A stretch of 64,000 nucleotides of DNA. It comes from Phytophthora hibernalis. Lineage: Eukaryota; Oomycota; Peronosporomycetes; Peronosporales; Peronosporaceae. The translations under genes and the position numbers were made by a program. Each line of letters starts with the position of its first letter. Positions within the stretch are counted from its first letter, which is position 1. The stretch lies in the NCBI GenBank assembly GCA_012656075.1, contig JAAKBF010000203.1:62001-126000 (forward strand). Direction: 5' to 3'. Below the pieces are notes generated by a model. It had not been told where the DNA came from. It did no database searches and saw only the letters and a list, made by a program, of their open reading frames with translations. Of this stretch, positions 21,349-29,910 are shown one piece after another.

Positions 21349-22875
21349 ATGGCGTCCACATCCGTGCTCCAGCACTTCGAGGTGTATCAGAAGGCCCGTG
21401 TCACGTTCGTGCAAGCCGTAGCGGAAGCAGCCACACGGCCGCAGAACATCGAGGTCATGCAGAACGCAGGCGTGATGCAGTTGCTGCGCCCACTGCTGCT
21501 GGACAACGTGCCGAGCATTCAGCAGTCCGCAGCGCTGGCGCTGGGACGCCTCGCTAACTACAGCGACGACCTCGCCGAGGCTGTTGTGGGCAACGAAATC
21601 CTTCCCCAGCTTGTCTACTCGCTCTCGGAGCAAAACCGCTTTTACAAAAAGGCGGCGGCGTTCGTGTTGCGCGCAGTGGCCAAGCACTCGCCGGAACTCG
21701 CACAAGCCGTCGTGGATTCCGGAGCCCTCGAGTCGCTAGTGCCATGCTTGGAAGAGTTCGACCCGACAGTGAAAGAAGCAGCTGCATGGGCGATCGGCTA
21801 CATTGCGCAGCACACTGGGGAGCTCGCACAGCATGTGGTGGACGCTGGTGCCGTGCCGTTGCTCGTGCTCTGCATCCAGGAACCAGAAGTGGCGCTAAAG
21901 CGCGTGGCAGCGTCTGCCCTCAGTGACATCGCGAAGCACTCGCCCGAGCTAGCGCAGGCAGTTGTGGACCCAGGCACTGTGGCCTACTTGGCGCCTCTGA
22001 TCCAGCACCCCGACGCCAAACTAAAGCGGCAGGTGTGCAGTTGTTTGGCGCAGATTTCCAAACATTCTGTGGATTTGGCTGAGATTGTGGTCGAGGCAGA
22101 GATCTTCCCCAACATCCTGTACAACCTCAAGGACATCGACCACACTGTCCGTAAGAACGCCGCCACTTGTATCCGTGAAATCGCCAAGCACACCCCGGAG
22201 CTTTCAAAGTTGATTGTGAATGCTGGCGGTGCATCTGCACTCGTTGACTATGTAGCGGAGGCGACCGGCAACAACAAACTTCCTGGCATCATGGCGATCG
22301 GGTATATTTCGGCCTTCTCGGAAACGCTGGCGCTCGCGGTGATCACATCGAAGGGTATCACCCCGTCAAAAGCGCGCTAATTTCTGACCCAGAAGACCAC
22401 ATCAAGGCCGCCAGTGCGTGGACACTGGGTCAGATTGGTCGCCACACGCCGGATCACTCGCGTGCTGTGGCCGAGGCTGATGTGCTCCGCCACTTGCTAG
22501 CTTGTATGATCCATCCGAATAGCTCCGACGACCTCAAGATTAAGTCCAAACGCGCTGAAAAGTATCCTAGCGAAGTGCACTCATCTACAAGCATTACAAC
22601 CGCTCCTACGTGATGCACCCCTGAAGGTGCAAAAGTACATCCTCAAGCAGTTCGCTCAGATGTTACCGCATGACCTCGAAGCTCGGCGGTCTTTTGTGCA
22701 GAATGGAGGCTTAGAGTTGCTGCAGCAGCTCAGCGAAGCTGCAGGTGGCAAGCTCACGGAATACATCCTCGAAATCAACAACTGCTACCCTCCCGAAATC
22801 GTCGAGTACTACTCGCCTCACTACTCAAAAACACTTCTCGAAAAGCTCGACGACTTCCAGCCCCAAGTGCGGTAA
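21349..22875 (+). CDS. SPAG6: SPAG6/PF16 armadillo-repeat axoneme protein, two frameshifts
   Basis: Begins MASTSVLQHFEVYQKARVTF and reads through successive armadillo repeats that match SPAG6 closely: TRPQNIEVMQNAGVMQLLRP, SIQQSAALALGRLANYSDDL, EQNRFYKKAAAFVLRAVAKH, FDPTVKEAAAWAIGYIA, EPEVALKRVAASALSDIAKH and CIREIAKHTPELS. The first frame ends at 22380. Homology continues one frame over (DPEDHIKAASAWTLGQIGRH), then shifts again near 22560 to KYILKQFAQMLPHDLEARR and ends NNCYPPEIVEYYSPHYSKTL...FQPQVR at 22875. A base is missing near the C run at about 22355, and about two bases near 22555. SPAG6 is a central-pair protein of motile 9+2 flagella. Its presence fits an oomycete with swimming zoospores. 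With the shifts bridged, the protein has the family's normal length (about 510). Confidence 0.9.
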
Positions 22876-23366
22876 GCTAGCGAAGATCACGACAAACACC
22901 TGTAGTGCAGACCTTGTGTTTTCGGATCGATATGCTCAGCTTAGCCAAGACTCTGACAGTATATTTCCCTTCATGAACCAAACGGAGCTGTCCCCATGTA
23001 TTGTTGTTGGTCTCTTCGACAGCCAGGTTACATACAGCAAGATCGATATTGTAAGGTGTCTCTCCCAGCCCAATACAGTACACATGTTCTGGAGGATAAA
23101 ATATTGAATCTCACCTCAAGGCAGTCCTGTGTGGGTCAAATTCGGTTCTGTGCTCCTCTTTTGGCAGTCACGGTTTAGTGCTTTTCCAACCGAGGTTCGC
23201 GCACAGGTAGCCACAGCAAACATGCGCGGGATTTACGGAGGAGGGGGTAATCGAACTCACCTGCGAAAGCCTTGTAGCCGGTAGGAGGTTCTATCTCCAT
23301 GAGCGAAGCGAGAAATGGGTGCGTAAAGTATATATAATACCTTTCCGTGTGTTTTCATTGCATTAT
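22876..23366. other. Intergenic region, no supported gene
   Basis: No gene or repeat recognised. A GTTCGATTA-like segment on the minus strand near 23255 was checked as a tRNA T-arm and does not pair. Confidence 0.4.
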
Positions 23367-23660
23367 TCACTCACTGGTTGCAGCAGGTCTCTCGTTGTCT
23401 TGTGGATTTTCGAGCAGCTCCGAAACGTTCTTGGGGATTCCGACCCCGCGCTTGCTCAGCAATTCGGACTGAACTCGCAGCCTCTGCTGCATCTCGTCAA
23501 TCTTGGCGTCCGCTTCGCGAATGTCCATGAGCAGCGATAGGTTCGTCTCCATGAGCTTAGCGTTGTTCCTGCGCCTCGCCCGCAGCGCCGCCTCGATCAT
23601 CTTTCCTGTCTTTTCGAAGTTTATGGCCCAATCAGAGAGCTGCGCTGCAGTTTTTGTCAT
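23367..23660 (-). CDS. Small coiled-coil protein, family not recognised
   Basis: 97 residues from the ATG at 23660 (MTKTAAQLSDWAINFEK). A longer frame reaches 23783 but would overlap the divergent bL9m gene, so the short start is preferred. The product is helical and charged: ARRRNNAKLMETNLSLL followed by DIREADAKIDEMQQRLRVQ with heptad-like spacing. The tail has PKNVSELLENPQDN. No catalytic motif or membrane segment is seen. It shares a 64-bp divergent promoter with the gene for mitochondrial bL9. The function is unknown; a role as a subunit of a larger complex is only a guess from size and shape. Confidence 0.6.
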   Translation of the reverse strand: MTKTAAQLSDWAINFEKTGKMIEAALRARRRNNAKLMETNLSLLMDIREADAKIDEMQQRLRVQSELLSKRGVGIPKNVSELLENPQDNERPAATSE

Positions 23661-23724
23661 GATTGGCTGAAATGGATTTTTGTTTTGTGGCCCTGATGGG
23701 CCATTTCGTCCCGAGCTCTGCAAG
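23661..23724. promoter_or_regulatory. 64-bp bidirectional promoter with CCAAT-type 12-mer
   Basis: The interval between the divergent start codons at 23660 and 23725 begins with GATTGGCTGAAA. This 12-mer is identical to one in the PDCD2L/MIC10 promoter (7024-7035). Transcripts must start within or beyond the partner's coding start, so the 5' leaders are very short or overlap. Confidence 0.5.
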
Positions 23725-24483
23725 ATGCTGGCGCGTTCGACGACGAAGTTGGTTTCGATGCTGCGGCGGCCGCAGGGCGTCAAGTCCCTGCTGGTGCGCT
23801 CATTCGCGTACGTGGTCGTCTCACATGCAGATCAGCCTCGAAATTCCCGCTAGAATTGCCCTAGAAACTAATTTTTAATGTATCAATCTGTGGCTGGCAG
23901 ACACCGCGTGAACATGGTGCTCAAGGAGGACGTGAACAACCTAGGCCATCGCGGAGACGAGGTGTCTGTGAAGGCAGGTTACGCGCGTAACTTCCTGTAC
24001 CCCGAGAAGCTTGCGGTGTACGCCACGGACGCCAACCGCGAGAAGTTCAAAGTGGACCAGGAGTCGGTGGACGAGTCGCTGCTGGAGAAGGAGCACGAGC
24101 TCGAGTACATTATCCACCGTCTCAGTAACGTGGACGTGGTGTTCAAGCGCCACACGGCCAGCAAGGCCGACGTCAAGCTGCACAGCGAGGTGAACGCGCA
24201 GAACATTTCGGACATGCTGGAGAAGCAGCACGGTCTCATTGTGGGCGTGGCCCGCATCGACCTTCCTACACCCATCAAGACGCTGGGCGAGCACACGGTC
24301 AAGGTCCGCGTGGACGACGCAATCGAGGAGGAGTTCGCTGCTGGTGCCGTGGTGTCGGCTGCGGAGGGCGAGGCCGGTGTGGAGGCTGAGGCTGAGGCCG
24401 AGGGCGACGCCGACAAGAAGCAGAAGACGGGCCCGTCCAAGAAGAAGTGGGTGAGTCTCGCCATCGAGGTCGAGAGACGGTAG
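23725..24483 (+). CDS. Mitochondrial large-subunit ribosomal protein bL9
   Basis: Exon 1 (23725-23807) encodes a basic presequence (MLARSTTKLVSMLRRPQG, then VKSLLVRSF). The 93-bp intron 23808-23900 (GTACGT...CAG, phase 2) joins it to the bL9 core. HRVNMVLKEDVNNLGHRGD and VSVKAGYARNFLYPEKLAV match the bL9 N-terminal signature (N-L-G...G-D...V-K-x-G-Y-A-R-N-F-L-x-P). The second globular domain follows with LHSEVNAQNISDML and IKTLGEHTVKVRV. An alanine/glutamate-rich extension and a basic end (KKQKTGPSKKKW) come next. The frame stops at 24483, but GTGAGT right after KKKW could be a donor, giving a slightly different C-terminus. bL9 binds 23S-type rRNA near the L1 stalk in the mitoribosome. The family is clear; the exact 3' end is not. 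Confidence 0.85.
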
Positions 24484-24767
24484 ATTGATTTAGGCTCTCT
24501 CGTCCAGGCTAGAGAAGGGCGGTGAGTGCAGCTCAGAGGCTGGTCAAGTGATTAGCGCACCCTGGTTATAGAGACCCCCGCCACTCGGATGGTATTCGAA
24601 GGAAAACCAGCTTGCCTATGTCTTGTTGGCTGTTCCTACACTTGCGTTAGATTCGGAAATTCCGCCGATTTTGGTCTTCGCGCTAAGTCTGGCGTGACTT
24701 TCACCACTTGGCGCCAAACGCTGACGGAAAAATTTCTCACAACACAAATCAATTCCGCCGCTGTAAG

Positions 24768-25523
24768 ATGGCGATTTGTAGCACCAAGGCGAAGAAGACG
24801 ACGCAGCGGCAGCGCAAGCCTGGCATCACGACGAAGCCCAAGGCCAAGTCCACGCAGTACATTATGTGGCGCGGCAAACAGATCACCGAATTTGGTTAGA
24901 AACCGCGATATTTTTATCCTTGCGCTATTATTATAAGCTTACAAGCTAACGCATATGTGCTTGCGAGATAGAGTCCCGCGTGTACGAGCTCATTTCGACG
25001 GTACGGAATCCATGCTGCCAGATTGTGATCAAAACACCGGAATCTAACGACAGGGACTGTGGAAATGTGGGCTTACAGATTCCGTCTGGAAAAGTGTGCA
25101 CCTACGGTGGCGTAGCCCAAGCACTCCACTCCGGCCCGCGTTGCGTTGGTCAAGCTTTACGCGTGCGTGAAATCTGCTGCTTTCTGAAGTCAATATGCTG
25201 ACTATTGGGTTGCTGTGTGAATCGCTTCAGAAGAATCCATTTGCCCCCGAGGTGCCGTGCCACCGCGTCGTTGCGGCTACGTTGGGTATCGGTGGTTTCC
25301 AAGGTGCGGGGTTGACAGGAAATGAATGCTGCTGGGCGTAGATGAATTAGTATGGTGTACTTGCATCTTTCCAGGTGCCACCGGCGAAGAATCGCCTTGC
25401 ATTCAGAAGAAGCGCACACTGCTGGCGAAGGAAGGTGTTCTCTTCACACAGGAGCACAAGGTGCTGTCTTGTACTACAGTAGTACATGAAACAGCTCTGA
25501 CTTCGCTACAGCATCCAGGTTAA
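24768..25523 (+). CDS. O6-alkylguanine-DNA alkyltransferase (MGMT/Ogt family), five exons
   Basis: Exons 24768-24894, 24972-25000, 25079-25162, 25231-25303 and 25375-25523 join in frame with GT/AG introns of 68-78 bp. The first 40 residues are basic (MAICSTKAKKTTQRQRK...). The alkyltransferase core follows: ITEFESRVYELISTIPSGKV, then CTYGGVAQALHSGP, CVGQALRKNPFAPEVPCHRV with the PCHRV active site (Cys is the alkyl acceptor), IGGFQGATGEE, and IQKKRTLLAKEGV. The helix-turn-helix arginine finger region (VGQALRKNP) is present. It lacks the large N-terminal domain of human MGMT, like short Ogt or alkyltransferase-like proteins. Since Cys is present, it should be catalytically competent and repair O6-alkylguanine by suicide transfer. 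The last 15 residues after HKVL may be intron read-through. Confidence 0.88.
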
Positions 25524-25677
25524 CACCAGATTTACTGCTGTTTCTATTGCGTAGATCGATGCTTCCTGCGTCCATGAGTTCGAGTAAGATGGTCCACAAT
25601 TGAAGCGGCCCGCTAATTTCAGCACACGCAAAATCTATTTCACTATTGTCCAATGAGTCCGTTTGTTTGTCTTTGCC

Positions 25678-26559
25678 CTACAGCTTATCAGTTGGCTGCA
25701 AGTATCTCCACTGACCAACAGGTAGGTTGCCGAGTTTGACACCACCAATACGTACCCGCTTCAGAGCCATCACGCGCAGTCCCACATGTTCGCACATGCG
25801 TCGAATGTGTCGGTTCTTGCCTTCCGTGAGGATCACCCGAAGCTGGTTCGCGTTCAGCACCTCCACCGACTTGGCACGATACGTGATGCCTTCCTCCGAA
25901 GTCACACCTGCACGCAGCGTCTCGATCATCTGGAGAATATCGTCCGTCATCGGATCCAGATTGAGGTCTACGCGGACAAGATACTCCTTCTCAATGCCGC
26001 CCTTGGGGTCCAGCAGCTTCTTGGCAACCTTCCCGTCCTGCGTGAAGAGCAGCACCCCTGTGGAGTTGACGTCCAGACGGCCACAAACCGCCATCTTCCA
26101 AAGATTCACCGGCTCTATCTCTTGCCGCGGCTTGACACGGCTGAGCTCCTGACACTCGTTCTCGAAGGTGAGCAGTCGAACGGCCGGCGTCTTGTTGGCT
26201 TCCGGCTGGGAGGACACGAACCCCAACGGCTTGTTCAGCACCAGCGTCACCTTCTTGTTTTGGTGTCTCTGGGCTCGAAAGTCCAAACGGACGTCACTGT
26301 CTGCGGGCACTTTAAGCCATTCAGCCTGCACTCGTTCCCCATTGACTAAGACGTCTCCTGCTTGAATGTATGCTTCCGCTTCACGTCGAGAGCAAAGCCC
26401 CTGCTGGGCCATCAGCTTTGCCAATCGAACTAGAACTTTGCCATTATCTTGAGAAGAGCTGGGCGGATTCCCAGCTTGGTCGGGCAACTGCAGCAGCGAC
26501 GGCGAGCCGTGCGCACGACGCGTCAACGCAGGTCGAAGAATCTTGATGGCACGCAGCAT
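25678..26559 (-). CDS. RsuA/RluB-type pseudouridine synthase, likely organellar
   Basis: Uninterrupted frame of 293 residues from the ATG at 26559 (MLRAIKILRPALTRRAHGS). The basic, acid-free N-terminus suggests mitochondrial import. An S4 RNA-binding domain (KLMAQQGLCSRREAEAYI, then AGDVLVNG) spans about residues 45-100. The catalytic domain has VLNKPLGFVSS, the GRLD motif (VCGRLDVNSTGVLLFTQDG, catalytic Asp), KEYLVRVD and NRHIRRMCEHVGLRVMALKR with GGVKLGNLPVG. All are standard RsuA/RluB/E/F motifs. It isomerises uridine to pseudouridine in rRNA; the target site is not predictable. The frame stays open upstream into the minisatellite at 26685-26889, which I treat as promoter-side repeat and not coding. 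Confidence 0.9.
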   Translation of the reverse strand: MLRAIKILRPALTRRAHGSPSLLQLPDQAGNPPSSSQDNGKVLVRLAKLMAQQGLCSRREAEAYIQAGDVLVNGERVQAEWLKVPADSDVRLDFRAQRHQNKKVTLVLNKPLGFVSSQPEANKTPAVRLLTFENECQELSRVKPRQEIEPVNLWKMAVCGRLDVNSTGVLLFTQDGKVAKKLLDPKGGIEKEYLVRVDLNLDPMTDDILQMIETLRAGVTSEEGITYRAKSVEVLNANQLRVILTEGKNRHIRRMCEHVGLRVMALKRVRIGGVKLGNLPVGQWRYLQPTDKL

Positions 26560-26684
26560 GGCCACACAATACCGAGTCGTTATTAACGACGAGATCCGAT
26601 ATTTGATTGGACAGTTCTCTAGGTAAAGCTGATATATTCTCTGAAATTTATTCTGAGATAGGAACGAAACAGGATTAATTCCGT

Positions 26685-26889
26685 GGTCCGGTACACACCA
26701 GTATGTGTCGGTGCCGATCTGCCTCCCCAGGAGGCTTATTTGTGTGGTCCGGTATACACCGGTACACACCGGTATGTGTCGGTGCCGATCTGCCTCTCCC
26801 AGGAGGCTTATTCGTGGGGTCCGGTACACACCGGTACACACCGGTATATGTCGGTGCCGATCTGCCTCTTATTCGTGTGGTCCGGTATA
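26685..26889. repeat. Minisatellite of GGTCCGGTACACACC units
   Basis: Unit starts are at 26685, 26746, 26818 and 26879 (spacing 61, 72, 61). Each unit has GGTCCGGTA(C/T)ACACC, TATGTGTCGGTGCCGATCTG and usually CCAGGAGGCTTATT. Length differences come from an extra GGTACACACC sub-repeat. It lies about 125 bp upstream of the pseudouridine synthase start codon. Confidence 0.85.
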
Positions 26890-27345
26890 CCAGAAGTCGC
26901 TGGATCCGAACGCCATCTCCCTCGTGTACGACTCGGCCGAGCCAATCAAGGGCTCGCTGAACCTGCGCGCCTCGCCAAGGCCTTCATGGGCACGTACAAG
27001 AGCGGCGCCTCCCCAGGAGGCTTATTTGTGTGGTCCGGTATACCAGAAGTCGCTGGATCCGAACGCCATCTCCCTCGTGTACGACTCGGCCGAGCCGATC
27101 AAGGGCTCGCTGAATCTACGACAGCGAACTTCCGTCGTGCCAGTGGCATTCACTGCAGGGACGTCCATCCGAGTGCTACCGCTGTCGGATATAGGTCCGA
27201 GTTGCGGATCTCAATGGGGATCTCCTCTACGACCGTAGCCGAGCGGATGTCGGTTTTAGCGAAGCTCCCCTTGGAGAAGACGCCGCTCTTGTACGTGCCC
27301 ATGAAGGCCTTGGCGAGGCGCGCGGCGCGCAGGTTCAGTGAGCCC
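26884..27345. repeat. Scrambled duplications of a coding fragment of unknown gene
   Basis: A block encoding KSLDPNAISLVYDSAEPIKG occurs twice on the plus strand (26889-26965 and 27043-27117). The following stretch (LAKAFMGTYKSG, about 26957-27008) recurs inverted at about 27284-27340, where the minus strand then continues FSKGSFAKTDIRSATVVEE and IPIEIRNSDLYPTAVALGW. The minisatellite unit end (CCAGGAGGCTTATT) also precedes the second block at about 27014. The source gene was not recognised. It reads as well-conserved protein, so the parent gene is probably functional elsewhere. Confidence 0.7.
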
Positions 27346-27433
27346 TTGTTACTTCCTATCTCAGCCTTCGCGGAGCCCTCGTTTCAGCTCAAAAAGCATG
27401 CTTGTCAAAAACCAAGGAGGGAGAACTACCATA

Positions 27434-27748
27434 TTCCCCTGTTACAAGCGTCACTCACTCTTAGCCAATGAAACAATAGGTAAAATACCGGTATATTCGA
27501 TATGATCGTCGTATCTCCCTGGTCATACGGCAGACCAAGGCAAGTAAATCGATCGCCGTTTGCGCTTCCGCTACAAATATTCGTGAGCAACGTCCTACAG
27601 GTATGGTGAACAGGTATATGTCGTTGATTGGTACTTTATTTGTATTAGCGAGCTATTAAACTAGCGTAGCAGAGATATGACCAAATACGTTGGGTTAAGT
27701 ACGAGCCCTACCCCTGCCTGCAGACTGGTGACGCCTGTAACAGGGGAA
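27434..27748. mobile_element. 315-bp TA-flanked MITE
   Basis: The left end is TTCCCCTGTTACAAGCGTCAC and the right end is the inverse, GTGACGCCTGTAACAGGGGAA. Both are bordered by TA. The interior is non-coding and holds small inverted motifs. It is Tc1/mariner-like by target duplication. Confidence 0.85.
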
Positions 27749-28083
27749 TACGGTACCATGCCATACACGTTCGGACATCTGAACCCATGTTCGGACAATT
27801 CTTAAATCTATTTATTAGTTTTCAATAGAATGGGTGGGTGTGCACACATCAAAAAGCCATTTGCAAACGAATACTCGAAAGAGGTTAGCGAGCGGGATGG
27901 CATCGTCGGCGGCGGCGGCAGGGGAATGTGAAAGCTTACGGGGAACGGACAGCAACACAATAATGTCGGCATCGGTGTCGGTGGTTGGGTATCCGGGGAC
28001 ATGGCGGGAGGTGGCGGCCCTCAGGGCCAGCAGCAGATTGGGCTGGTAAGACTGCTGTCCCTTTCTATCTCGCCGCAGGTGCG

Positions 28084-29134
28084 ATGCAACAGCTAACGTT
28101 GGATTCGTTTTTGGCTCGGGATGAAGACGATGTATTGAGCGACGTCAAGATGGCGTACGTCTCGACAACGTATAACGTTTGAGTATGAGCTAATTTGCTA
28201 CAGTTGGGAGTGCATCGTTCCGTGCTGCTGGCATTTGCAGAGTACGAATATGTCGTGCAGAATGTGTATGTGTACAGGTCGCGGCATCGACTGGAGCCCG
28301 TACGTTTAACTCGAGGAGCGATCATTAGATGTATGCGCTGATTTTTACTAACAATGAAAATGTGTAGGAGGAAGTTCCGTTCTGCAGCTGTGAGTCCCTT
28401 GCTGGACTGAGCGAGACCTGTGGCAATAACTGCGAAAACCGCATCGTACGTATAATTAACGGTGTGTTTCCTTTTGAGCTGTAGTTGTTGGGACTAACGT
28501 ACAGCAGACTCAGACAGAATGTGTTCGAGGTCACTGCTTCATGGGGATGAATTGCGGAAATCAACGGATGCAAAATGGTGTTCAAGCGCGACTTGACCAT
28601 AGAAGCGTCGAAGGAAAAGGCGTTGGTTTGTTCTCGGACGGCGCAATCGATGAAGGTGCTCTCGTTGCACAGTATGTAGGGGAGTTGATCACACGGGAAA
28701 TGTATGTGGAACGCGAGCGGAAGGTATGCACTTCTATTTGCTGTCATGCTTATCGGAACACACTGACAGCTCTGCGGTTCGAACGCTTAAAAGCTTGTGA
28801 ATTCCACCAGGATTTACGGTCTGGCCGTGACGGTTGCTGTAGTTATTGACGCTCGTTGTTTTGGAGAGATGGCACCCTTTGCGAACCATTCATGCAACCC
28901 AAATTGCGAAGTTCAGCGGGGAAATCTGCTGCGGGTTGTTCGCAACGTGTGATATTGAAGGCGGCCATGAGATCACAATAAATTATCGTAGTAGTCTGTC
29001 TCGGGAGCGTCAGGTGGGCAATGATATTTTTTTGGTTCTGCAATATCAGCAAATTGCTAAGTGCTCATGTTTTCTGCTACCAGACTCGAGAACGATGTCT
29101 ATGCGGTGAAACAAACTGCCGAGGGTTCGTCTAG
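28084..29134 (+). CDS. SET-domain histone-lysine methyltransferase (SETD2/ASH1 type), frame problems
   Basis: The start at MQQLTLDSFLARDEDD is tentative. Exons then carry: an N-terminal segment; an AWS zinc-binding region (FCSCESLAGLSETCGNNCEN before, and CVRGHCFMGMNCGNQRMQ after, an intron near 28447-28506); the SET N-part (EGKGVGLFSDGAIDEGALVA and QYVGELITREMY); the SET core (VVIDARCFGE, FANHSCNPNCEVQ, DIEGGHEITINY); and a post-SET motif (CLCGETNCRGF) ending at 29134 after a 70-bp intron (29014-29083). AWS-SET-postSET is the order in H3K36 methyltransferases such as SETD2, NSD and ASH1. Some bases are missing near 28915, between EVQ and GEI, and the reading near 28205 also shifts. The product is short for the family; either a compact oomycete form or a decaying copy. 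Confidence 0.75.
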
Positions 29135-29900
29135 CTGCACCAACATGACATCAGAGTTGATAAACTCCTCCGTTGAATACGTCGTGGTAGCTGTTTAAAT
29201 TGCTCATTGGACGCACAAAAAGTCGATCAGGTGAAATACAAAAATTAACAGCGAAGACATGAAATGCGGCAGGATTTTTCCGTAACCGAATCAGCACACA
29301 GCAGCTGCGAATTGGTGACAACATGGTATCCAAGGTTTTATTCAGCCACCATCGCGAAGTGTAGCATTAATAGATACGTTCCACAAACTCACATATTTAT
29401 TGTGAGGTGGTGGCTTCTGTGAACTGAAGAGTAGCTTATGATTCGCCCGACAGAGTGGGTCGCTGTGTAGGTTCAATGATGATGGATCATTAGTAGGATC
29501 AATAGAATTGGAGCATTATTGTGCATGCTCGAGAAGCTAGAGCTTTGGAAGATAATGGTGCTGTGGCAACTAGTGGTGTGAAGCGAGAATCAAATCTGTG
29601 TAGGCGCTGCAATTTGCTTCAACTGCACAATGAGTAGCGAAATGTCCGTTCAAGTGTTGTCGACGCAGGAAAGCCTAGTCTGTCGACGCTAAAGGTACTT
29701 GGTTAACCCATCACGCGGGCCATTTCATTCGAATCTTTGATTTTCTACTTCAACCGCTCACGCAGTGAGCCACCATACGTGGACATGAATGATTCACACC
29801 GACGGATCTGTCGAGATGGATACAATAATTGAGCGTCGAAGGATAGCAGTCGAGGGAGTGCAGTACTGAAAAGTTCACTCTAGCATTTGTGCATTGATCT
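29135..29900. other. Intergenic region, no supported gene
   Basis: Only short frames; no repeat structure was recognised by eye. Confidence 0.4.
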
Positions 29901-29910
29901 CACCATGGGT

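Noticed and set aside
23235..23300. Possible minus-strand tRNA (GAGTTCGATTACC looks like a T-arm)
   Set aside because: The T-stem bases do not pair, and no acceptor stem or anticodon arm could be drawn.
23941..24464. Long minus-strand frames opposite the bL9m gene
   Set aside because: Shadows of a strongly biased GC3 coding sequence; the plus strand has clear bL9 motifs.
26685..27471. 262-residue plus-strand frame across the minisatellite
   Set aside because: It is repeat translation joined to scrambled fragments, without a consistent protein.
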